From: Planctomycetaceae bacterium
GTDB lineage: Bacteria; Planctomycetota; Planctomycetia; Pirellulales; Thermoguttaceae
DNA length: 27,034 nt
Assembly (NCBI GenBank): GCA_031283515.1
Contig: JAITBS010000676.1
Span: 1 to 27,034, forward strand
Reading direction: 5' to 3'
In this document: positions 7,309 through 14,394 of the stretch, piece after piece
Position numbering within the stretch: the first letter of the stretch is position 1
Layout: each line of letters opens with the position of its first letter
Notes under the pieces: model-generated
Databases searched by the model: none
What the model was told of the DNA's origin: nothing
What the model saw: only the letters and a program-made list of their open reading frames with translations
Program-made: the position numbers and the translations under genes

Positions 7309-8169
7309 TCAACAATGCTCATTTCTTTTTCGGCGCAGGAAAGGAATCGCAATACCTCCGGCAAGTCCGAAAATCAAGGCAGTTGCGGGTTCGGGTGTTA
7401 CTGTCGGAACAGTGTTTGCAGTAACATTGGTCAGGATAAACGCAAAATCCTGATAATCAAAATCAGAACCCTGCAATACTGCCATGTCCTCCAAAGCAAA
7501 GAGATATGCAGATTCAATATCAATACCATATCGTGCTTGCATTAAATCGGTTACATCAAACACAATCAAATGTTCGAATCCATCATTAAAATGTGTCAGT
7601 CTGGCGGGATCATCTAAATACTCCTCCGTTTCATAGTACCAGTCATAATTTCCTGAAAAAGTTTTATCATATCCGTAGTTGTTTACTGAAAAAGTATAAT
7701 CGCCGCCGGAAATAGGAATTGCCGTTTCCTCCTCAATGATTGCTTGTCCCGTTTCAGTCGAATCATAAATTTTTGAATTATACTCCAGACTGCCGGTGTT
7801 TTGATCATATATTTGAAATCCATGATTCCATGCAGAACTTGTAAACGAGGCAACAACATCGCTTCCCGGATTGACGTGCCACGATAAAATCGTTTCCCGA
7901 ATCATCCGGTCATCAGCCAATTCATTTCCGCTGCTATATCCTTGACTAAGTTCGTTACTGAAGTACTCGTTGAAAATTCGGTACAACGGATTGGGCGAAC
8001 CTTCGTTTGTATCAGTAGTGTTGTCATTAATTCGTAACGTTTCAAGACTTGCATTAGAATTAATATACGCTTGTTGCTCCTCTTCTGTTAGCCAATCACC
8101 ATACGAGACAGAAATCGCCGCAACAAACACAAGATTCATCAAAACCAATTGTAAAAAAAGAGTTTTCAT
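7309..8169 (-). CDS. PEP-CTERM sorting-domain protein 3 with DUF4114-like domain
   Basis: A 286-residue secreted protein with signal peptide 1-24 and sorting signal PEP at 259-261, helix ALIFGLAGGIAIPFL, end RRKRNEHC. The ectodomain is unrelated to that of proteins 1, 2 and 4. Its last third (about 185-250) reads HFNDGFEHLIVFDV, then IESAYLFALEDMAVLQGSDFDYQDFAFIL, which matches the DUF4114 pattern ED...GGD-x-DYND with an acidic, probably calcium-binding, loop. AAAGGA stands before ATG at 8169. The shared C-terminus and spacer but different body suggest a swapped ectodomain. Confidence 0.85.
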   Translation of the reverse strand: MKTLFLQLVLMNLVFVAAISVSYGDWLTEEEQQAYINSNASLETLRINDNTTDTNEGSPNPLYRIFNEYFSNELSQGYSSGNELADDRMIRETILSWHVNPGSDVVASFTSSAWNHGFQIYDQNTGSLEYNSKIYDSTETGQAIIEEETAIPISGGDYTFSVNNYGYDKTFSGNYDWYYETEEYLDDPARLTHFNDGFEHLIVFDVTDLMQARYGIDIESAYLFALEDMAVLQGSDFDYQDFAFILTNVTANTVPTVTPEPATALIFGLAGGIAIPFLRRKRNEHC

Positions 8170-8210
8170 AAAAGTTTCCTTTCATAATGTAAATTTAATG
8201 AGGTTGAGTA

Positions 8211-8228
8211 TTTCATCTCGTGATGAAA
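8211..8228 (-). promoter_or_regulatory. Leader hairpin of PEP-CTERM gene 3
   Basis: TTTCATC-N4-GATGAAA, 42 bases before the ATG. Compared with copies 1 and 2 the innermost T-A pair has become C-G: both arms changed and pairing is kept. Confidence 0.5.
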
Positions 8229-8244
8229 GTTATAAAATATTTAA

Positions 8245-8260
8245 TGCAATTAACATGCCA
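8245..8260 (-). promoter_or_regulatory. Sigma-54 type promoter of PEP-CTERM gene 3
   Basis: Minus strand TGGCATGTTAATTGCA: the best RpoN match of the four, differing from TGGCAC-N5-TTGCW only in the C of GGCAC. Confidence 0.75.
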
Positions 8261-8364
8261 TCGATTTTTTTGGGTATTGTTTATTTCTCTAATCCCTTTT
8301 AATTAAAGAAGTTAAGATAAATAAAATTTTTTCTAAAAAACAAAACACCCATTTTACATAAAAA

Positions 8365-8389
8365 TAACTGTTTCAAAACGAAACAGTTA
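8365..8389 (-). promoter_or_regulatory. Inverted repeat, candidate activator site of PEP-CTERM gene 3
   Basis: TAACTGTTTC-N5-GAAACAGTTA on the plus strand: ten perfect base pairs, the most symmetrical of the four copies; centre about 118 bp upstream of the sigma-54 GG. Confidence 0.6.
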
Positions 8390-8417
8390 GCGGTGAATAG
8401 TATAATGAATTGTTAAT

Positions 8418-8468
8418 AATGCCGCAAGCGGATTTTTACCGAAACGGCAATAATCCGCATGCAACACT
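8418..8468 (-). other. Diverged intergenic dyad behind PEP-CTERM gene 4
   Basis: Same family as the dyads at 5846 and 7224, with four unequal positions in a 17-bp stem. In minus-strand RNA three of these are G-U pairs and only one is a true mismatch. Confidence 0.45.
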
Positions 8469-8482
8469 GTACGCCATCTTAA

Positions 8483-9394
8483 TTAACGTTTTTTTCGCCG
8501 CAGGAAGGGAATTGCAATACCTCCGGCAAGTCCGAAAATCAATAGTGTTGCCGGTTCGGGTGTTGCTGCATGAAAAGTACCTTCACTAAAATCAAGGAAC
8601 GTGTAATAACCTTCCATTTGGGAACCAATATGGATTCCGTTGTAATTGTCTAATCCCAGTCCATCCAGATTGACCGCGTATTCAAGATAATTGCCGTATG
8701 TATTGAAACCGGATAGGAATTCATTGTTTGCCAATACGGAGAGATGTTCATCAGCATAGGTTGCCGTAAACGTTGTTCCGCTATAAGATTTGTGACCCAT
8801 ACTGGCATACTGAACAAAATTTTCATCGCCGGCAAGATAAGAAATACCCTTATTATAAGTATAAAGCGCATTGATCTTGTGAATAGATTCATCATAGTAC
8901 GGGTTTTCTATAACATCATTGATAAACTTCTTTTTACCTTCCTCTGTGAGATACTTTGTAGTAAAAGTATTAGCGATGAAGTATTGGTCGTCTGCATCCA
9001 TATTTTCCTGTATATCAATATCAATGGTATAGACATTATAGTTTTGTACTGCAAATTTATAGTCGTTCCAAAACTGAGTATTTTTGCTATAGAAACTATT
9101 GTCTTGTGAATTTCCGGCGACTTGTTCGTTTCCGCCAAAAATGTTCAATCCATGAGAGACGAACTCTGCATGTGATGGGTTATCGAATTTGATACGACTG
9201 TAAAGGACATTGTCCTTAACCGCATAATCAATTTCGACTGGTCGTTGTCCATAGGAAAAGGCGGCGATTTGGGTTGTAAAAACTAAGGCATCATTCGGAT
9301 TGTTCCAATCGAAAAATGCCGTGTCTGCCGAAACGGAAACCGTAAATCCCAATAGTACGGCGGCAAAAACAGAAGAGATAAGAAATGTTTTCAT
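8483..9394 (-). CDS. PEP-CTERM sorting-domain protein 4
   Basis: A 303-residue secreted protein, closest to protein 1 along its whole length (VEIDYAVKDNVLYSRIKFDN, LNIFGGNE, LDNYNGIH, YYTFLDFSEGTFH). Signal peptide 1-23 (MKTFLISSVFAAVLLGFTVS). Sorting signal: PEP at 279-281, helix LLIFGLAGGIAIPFL, end RRKKR. The middle (about 95-200) is Asn/Asp/Tyr/Lys-rich and the least conserved part against protein 1. GGGAG is seven bases before ATG at 9394. It is the first gene of the array in transcription direction and lies directly downstream of the hybrid kinase gene, but has its own promoter region. Confidence 0.9.
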   Translation of the reverse strand: MKTFLISSVFAAVLLGFTVSVSADTAFFDWNNPNDALVFTTQIAAFSYGQRPVEIDYAVKDNVLYSRIKFDNPSHAEFVSHGLNIFGGNEQVAGNSQDNSFYSKNTQFWNDYKFAVQNYNVYTIDIDIQENMDADDQYFIANTFTTKYLTEEGKKKFINDVIENPYYDESIHKINALYTYNKGISYLAGDENFVQYASMGHKSYSGTTFTATYADEHLSVLANNEFLSGFNTYGNYLEYAVNLDGLGLDNYNGIHIGSQMEGYYTFLDFSEGTFHAATPEPATLLIFGLAGGIAIPFLRRKKR

Positions 9395-9432
9395 GATACG
9401 TCTCCCTAAATTTTTTTGTTGAAAAGTAGATG

Positions 9433-9452
9433 TTTTATTTCAATAAATAAAA
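9433..9452 (-). promoter_or_regulatory. Leader hairpin of PEP-CTERM gene 4
   Basis: TTTTATT-N6-AATAAAA, 39 bases before the ATG. Against copies 1 and 2 the C-G pair has become T-A on both arms. Confidence 0.5.
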
Positions 9453-9475
9453 TTCATCTTAAAAAAATCTTTTAC

Positions 9476-9489
9476 GCAATTAGTATGCC
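9476..9489 (-). promoter_or_regulatory. Sigma-54 type promoter of PEP-CTERM gene 4
   Basis: Minus strand TGGCATACTAATTGC: GG-N10-GC is kept although two spacer bases differ from the other copies. Confidence 0.65.
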
Positions 9490-9584
9490 AACTAGGGTTT
9501 TTATCTTGTTTATTTTTTCTAACTCGTTTTAACTAAAGGTGATAATTTTTTTTCTAAAAAAACAATACAACTATTTTGCATAAA

Positions 9585-9609
9585 TAACCATATCAAAACG
9601 AAACAGTTG
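9585..9609 (-). promoter_or_regulatory. Degraded activator-site repeat of PEP-CTERM gene 4
   Basis: Only the half GAAACAGTTG is intact on the plus strand; the other half reads TAACCATATC. The centre is about 108 bp upstream of the sigma-54 GG, closer than in the other copies. Confidence 0.35.
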
Positions 9610-9670
9610 ATGGTGAAGAATAACACATAGGAATTATTACCGTTTTGGTTGTAATCCGCTTGCGAACTCT

Positions 9671-9698
9671 CCACTATCAACTCTCAACTCTCAACTAC
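9671..9698. repeat. Heptamer repeat at 3' end of the hybrid kinase gene
   Basis: Units CTATCAA, CTCTCAA, CTCTCAA, CTACTAT. The last codons of the kinase (VVES) and its TGA stop lie inside this repeat. Confidence 0.65.
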
Positions 9699-12600
9699 TA
9701 TTACCAGTTTTTCTTTGATTATTTCGATTAATTTTGAAGCGTTGATAGGTTTACTGCAATAGGCATCCATTCCCGATTCAATACACAATTCCTGATCACC
9801 TTGTGTTGCATTCGCGGTCAACGCAATAATCGGAATACGTCCGTTGTGTCCGGTTTTCAGTTTGTTTGTTTTCGTTTTTGCTTCTGATTTTGCAGTTGTT
9901 TCCATTTGCCGGATAATTCTTGTCGCTTGAAACCCATCCATTTCCGGCATTTGACAATCCATCAGAATTAACGAGAAATTTTGATTCTTTACCGCTTCAC
10001 ATGCCTTTTTTCCATTCCCAACCAGTTCAAAACGATAACCCGCCTGTGTCAAAATTTCGCCAACCACAATCTGATTAACTCGGTTGTCTTCCGCAACCAG
10101 AATCAAAGGACGATCATCCTCCGATAAGTTATTTTGGGATTCACCGCCTTCACCGGAAAAACTATTCAAAATGCGTTTGAGTGATTGATCCTCTGCCCAT
10201 TCCTTACGTAATTCATTGCGTTGTAATGTTTTTTGTTGTGACGACGAATCGGCAATTCCCGTCAGAATATCAATAATCGCATTGAACAACGCAGAACCAA
10301 AAACCGGTTTATTTACATATCGATCAGCATTTTCCATTTGTATCTTCAGAGAATCTTCGGAGAGCGGTACCAACATAATTATTGATGTATATTTCAGTTG
10401 CGGATCACTCTTAATATCGTTTACCAGTTGCGCTCCCGGTCCATCATCAAGACGGTGATCAATAATCGCAATTCGATAAGGCTGGTTTTCCTGAACCGCC
10501 TGACGAATTGCAGTAATTGCTTGAGCTCGGTTTGAAAATACATCCACTTTCATACCCCAAGTTTCCAGTTGATGGAACACGACATGACGTAACACCTCAT
10601 TCTCGTCCACAACAAGAGCTCGGAGATTAACCAATTCCAAATGACCGTGTCTGAAAATACCACTCACCGATGCATTGTCTTCGATACACTGTAACGGAAG
10701 CCTAAACCAAAATGTGGAACCCCGATTTTCCTCACTTTCCACCCCGATTTTTCCACCCATTAAATGAACCAACTCTCTCGAAATGGCTAAACCAAGACCA
10801 GTTCCTCCGTATTTTCTCGCCTGCGAAGAATCAATTTGTGAAAACGATTGGAACAACCGATCCATTCGCTCTTTCGGAATCCCAATTCCTGAATCGGTAA
10901 CCTCAAACCGAGTTGTACAATACAGTATTCCTTCTATTTCTTTTCGCTCCTCAACCGCAACCACCAAACGAACACCGCCAGAGGATGTAAATTTAACCGC
11001 ATTACTCAACAAATTAATTAAAATTTGCCTGATACGTCCCGAATCACCCATAATACGGCGAGGAACATCCGTCAAAAATAATCCGCAAAGTTCCAGATTA
11101 TTGTCTTGAGCACGGGCTGCCACAATTCCAAGAACCGATTCAATCAATTCCGGTAAATCAAATTCAACATGTTCGATCTCCAGTTTGCCCGCTTCAATTT
11201 TCGAAAAATCCAAAATATCATTGATCAACGAAAGTAAATATCGACCCGAAGCACGAGCTAATTCCGCATATTCTTTTTGTTTTGGACTCAAGTCGGTTCC
11301 AAGCAATAAGTCCGACATACCAATAACTCCATTAAGAGGAGTTCGGATTTCGTGACTCATGTGTGCTAAAAATTTCGTCTTGGCAACCGATGCCTGTTCC
11401 GCTTCAATACGCTTAATTTGCTCACTCAAATCATGAAAACAGGTTGCGAAAAATTTCTCGCCGTTTTGTTCCAACTGATCAATAACTAACAAAACAGGAA
11501 TCTCTTCTTGTTGTCTTGTTTTCATTCGGGTTTCAACCCGTTTTGTTTTTTCATCACCGAAATTGTCCAGAAATTCCTGCCAGTTTTCCGGTGTAATATT
11601 CATATTAAATTCCCATATTTTTTCGTTGACCGGTGATTCGTATGATTGGAATCCCAAAAAGGTTGTTCCGGCTTCATTGGCATAAATGATTTCGCCTTCC
11701 CAACTGATCCAGAGTACCGGTTCGGAAATATGGTCGATCACCAACTGCATCGTTCGAAGCGACCGATCCGAAAGAACTTCCGCCGTCTCGTCGTACAACA
11801 AAATTCCCACCTGATGACGAGACGGAAAAATAACATTTTTGTAATATCGCGACTCTTTATTGAATGTCATAACCACATGATAAATTCCAGACATTCCCAT
11901 TGCCGCAGCGTTCACACCTGCCCACCAAATCTCTCCAAAATCGTGCGAAAGAACCCGAACATTTTGGTTTCTGAAAAATTCCAAAAAAGAATGTCCGATA
12001 ACCTGTTTTTCTGTAACCTGAAACTTCTCCGTAAAATTCGGATTGACTTTGGCAAAACAAAAATCAACCGGTTCTTTGCGATCATTCCAAACCACATCTA
12101 AAAGCATGAGTGTGCCGGTCATGGAAGTGAAAAGCATTCGGTATTGTTCTTCGTTTTCCCGTATTTTTTCCGCAGTGTACCATTCTTCGGTAATATCTTT
12201 GTACCGCCAGATTCGGTTGATTTTCGTATCCGAAGAAACAACAATATGGGTACTGATTTTAAGGATACGATTATCACGCGTCTTGAAAATATCATCAAAC
12301 GGACAATTATTGCGCAAAAATTGCCATGTATATTCCAAAAACTTCTGAGGCTGTTCAAAAATTTTGTGGACTGATTTTCGGAGAAGATTCAATGTTAAAG
12401 GGGTTTGGTCAAGATCAATTCCGGTAAATGAGGTAATCATGCGTAAACTTTGGGAGTTGGTATGATTAATCGCTCCGGAATCCTGTGTAGCAATAATTCC
12501 ATCCTCTGAAGTTTCCAGAATTTTATTCAAAAGTGATTCTTTGACACGAACCGCTTGTTCGGAACGTATCAATGTTGTTACATCCATTACGAAGACGCCG

Positions 12601-13763
12601 ACTTGATCCGGTTGGGGACAGAATGCATACAACTTGTAATAACCGTCTGTACCCGGATCATAAGTTAAATAAGAATCCTGAACTCCGCTAATAGTTCGTT
12701 GCAAAATTCGGAAAATCCAATGATTACCCAAATCGTGCGAAAGAAGTTTTGCGTCTGGATGCAAGAAGCTATAAGGTCCGCCGCTCAATAACTCTTCCCG
12801 TTTTTTCGGGGTCATGGTGAGCATTGCGGGATTGAGTTCGACGCAACGTAAATTAACCGGTTGATTGTTTTCGTCATAGTCGATATTAAATAAAATAAAA
12901 CCAATCGGCATCGAATCAAAAAGAGAACGATATTGTTTTTCGCTTTGCCGTAACACTTCGGCGGTTCGGCGTTGCTCCGTAACATCGTGAAATGTCCAAA
13001 TTCGGGTGAAGGTCGTTTCGTCAATACTCGTCCGAACAGCAACTCCATACCATTCATAAAACCGACCGTCCCGAAATTGCAATAACCCATTCTGTTGTTT
13101 ATCCGTATTTCGTAACTCAACTACTTTCTGAACAAATTCGTCGGCATTGACAATAAGATGATCCGTATATTCCCACAACTGATCCGATGAAAAATTTTGA
13201 AACTTTTCATCGCAATCGCCGAACATCTTTTGAAATGTCGGGTTGAAATGATTGGTTTTATCAGGTCCTGACGTTACCAAAATTCCGTCACAGGATGATT
13301 CAAGAACTGCGGCAAATATTTTTTCACGTTGTTCCAATTTAATTTCCCGTTGCCGGTCTTCTTGTTTTTGTTCTTCATTCTGTTTCAGATTTGCCGATAT
13401 TGTTTCCGTATTGTCAAGAATAAAACCGGTGACTCCGGCAATTGCTCCGTTTTGACGGAATGGAACCAATTGAAAATGAAAATACCGTTTATGAAAACGT
13501 TCGGAAAATTCGCCGGATATTCCGTTTAAAGCGTTACGAAGTGCTTCAAGCGTTTGGGGTGATTCTTTGAAAAGTTCAAAACAGGACGTACCTACCAAAC
13601 GGTTTGTTTTTTGCCCATCCCATTCGACTCCGTCAAAATGAAGAAACTCTCCCCGCACATTGATAGAAAAAATCAATTGTTGCGAAAAAGAACTCAGTCC
13701 TTCCAATAATTGTTGAGCAATTTCCGGTGTGATGATAGACGTATTAAGTGTAATAGTAGTCAT
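9684..13763 (-). CDS. Cytoplasmic multi-PAS hybrid histidine kinase with two receiver domains
   Basis: A 1359-residue signalling protein without signal peptide or membrane segment. About six PAS-like units fill residues 1-785 (several joined by repeated linkers such as SEKQYRSLFDSMP and NEEQYRMLFTSM). HisKA follows with the phospho-acceptor H804 (FLAHMSHEIRTPLNGVIGM). The ATPase domain has the N box INLLSNAVKF (916-925), G1 DSGIGIP (957-963) and G2 GGTGLGLAIS (986-995). The first receiver (about 1047-1170) has D1102 and K1152 but a divergent surround. The second (about 1219-1352) is canonical, with D1269, T1316 and K1338. No Hpt domain is present, so the output partner must be encoded elsewhere. 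No clear ribosome site precedes ATG. It lies upstream of the PEP-CTERM array on the same strand; a link is only inferred. Confidence 0.93.
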   Translation of the reverse strand: MTTITLNTSIITPEIAQQLLEGLSSFSQQLIFSINVRGEFLHFDGVEWDGQKTNRLVGTSCFELFKESPQTLEALRNALNGISGEFSERFHKRYFHFQLVPFRQNGAIAGVTGFILDNTETISANLKQNEEQKQEDRQREIKLEQREKIFAAVLESSCDGILVTSGPDKTNHFNPTFQKMFGDCDEKFQNFSSDQLWEYTDHLIVNADEFVQKVVELRNTDKQQNGLLQFRDGRFYEWYGVAVRTSIDETTFTRIWTFHDVTEQRRTAEVLRQSEKQYRSLFDSMPIGFILFNIDYDENNQPVNLRCVELNPAMLTMTPKKREELLSGGPYSFLHPDAKLLSHDLGNHWIFRILQRTISGVQDSYLTYDPGTDGYYKLYAFCPQPDQVGVFVMDVTTLIRSEQAVRVKESLLNKILETSEDGIIATQDSGAINHTNSQSLRMITSFTGIDLDQTPLTLNLLRKSVHKIFEQPQKFLEYTWQFLRNNCPFDDIFKTRDNRILKISTHIVVSSDTKINRIWRYKDITEEWYTAEKIRENEEQYRMLFTSMTGTLMLLDVVWNDRKEPVDFCFAKVNPNFTEKFQVTEKQVIGHSFLEFFRNQNVRVLSHDFGEIWWAGVNAAAMGMSGIYHVVMTFNKESRYYKNVIFPSRHQVGILLYDETAEVLSDRSLRTMQLVIDHISEPVLWISWEGEIIYANEAGTTFLGFQSYESPVNEKIWEFNMNITPENWQEFLDNFGDEKTKRVETRMKTRQQEEIPVLLVIDQLEQNGEKFFATCFHDLSEQIKRIEAEQASVAKTKFLAHMSHEIRTPLNGVIGMSDLLLGTDLSPKQKEYAELARASGRYLLSLINDILDFSKIEAGKLEIEHVEFDLPELIESVLGIVAARAQDNNLELCGLFLTDVPRRIMGDSGRIRQILINLLSNAVKFTSSGGVRLVVAVEERKEIEGILYCTTRFEVTDSGIGIPKERMDRLFQSFSQIDSSQARKYGGTGLGLAISRELVHLMGGKIGVESEENRGSTFWFRLPLQCIEDNASVSGIFRHGHLELVNLRALVVDENEVLRHVVFHQLETWGMKVDVFSNRAQAITAIRQAVQENQPYRIAIIDHRLDDGPGAQLVNDIKSDPQLKYTSIIMLVPLSEDSLKIQMENADRYVNKPVFGSALFNAIIDILTGIADSSSQQKTLQRNELRKEWAEDQSLKRILNSFSGEGGESQNNLSEDDRPLILVAEDNRVNQIVVGEILTQAGYRFELVGNGKKACEAVKNQNFSLILMDCQMPEMDGFQATRIIRQMETTAKSEAKTKTNKLKTGHNGRIPIIALTANATQGDQELCIESGMDAYCSKPINASKLIEIIKEKLVIVVES

Positions 13764-14092
13764 TGAATATGCGGTCTTCTTGGAATTTTTCGATCAAATC
13801 TTTGATGTTTTGCCTAACATTCACTGGTTAGTGTGTTTAAAACAAATAAAAGTTACACAAAGAATGGAATTTTAAGCAACGGAATTTAGGCAATTGACAC
13901 TCAACTGACACTTCAACTTCCAGAGATGTTTTCTCCCAATACTTTGGTGACACTGCAAATCAGCCGACAACAAATATTTTATTATTAGTAATCTATCAGT
14001 GGAATTTTTGTAGTTACCAACAATAGGTAGCCCTGAAAGAGCGATAGGAAATTTTAAACAGAACATAATGTCATTTTAATCCTATTCCCGTT

Positions 14093-14173
14093 GCCCTTTC
14101 AGGGCGTTGTTTCACAAGGAATTTTTACCCACCCCGTTGGGGCGGGTTATAATCCTAACGCCCCTATCGGGGC
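14093..14173. repeat. Array of three short GC-rich hairpins
   Basis: GCCCT-TTC-AGGGC (14093-14105); CCCC-GTT-GGGG flanked by ACCC/GGGT (14127-14147); GCCCC-TATC-GGGGC (14160-14173). Loops are 3-4 nt and spacers AT-rich. A further degraded half (CCCTGAAAGAGC) is at 14031. The layout resembles the array at the right end of the window. Confidence 0.65.
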
Positions 14174-14291
14174 TAATGTGAAAAACAATAATTCCAGTGA
14201 TATATTACAACAAAACAAACCAAAAGAGCTTGAACCAAAATTTTCGTTTGTTGTTGTTGTTGTTTCGTAATTCTCAAAAAAATAATTCGCT

Positions 14292-14315
14292 AAAAATCAG
14301 CGTCATCTGCGGACT
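14292..14315 (+). repeat. Dispersed repeat, copy 1
   Basis: AAAAATCAGCGTCATCTGCG followed by GACT, preceded by ATTCTCAAAAAAATAAT. Further copies lie at 16291 (inverted) and 16417-16473. Confidence 0.6.
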
Positions 14316-14394
14316 ATTTGAACTAATTCGACTGTTAATAAAAAGACCGTCAAAAATGTAAAATCAACTGGAACTATCTAGTTTCCTTCGCCTG

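Larger units (their letters stand above)
13764..14394. other. Gene-free stretch with hairpin array and dispersed repeat
   Basis: I find no gene in these 630 bases. The left part is AT-rich without clear structure, 14093-14173 holds three GC-rich hairpins, and 14292-14315 a copy of a dispersed repeat. It separates the hybrid kinase from the PhoR-like kinase. Confidence 0.7.

Noticed and set aside
5618..9620. CRISPR-like spacing of repeats in the PEP-CTERM region
   Set aside because: Repeats are promoter and terminator modules more than 1 kb apart with genes between them.
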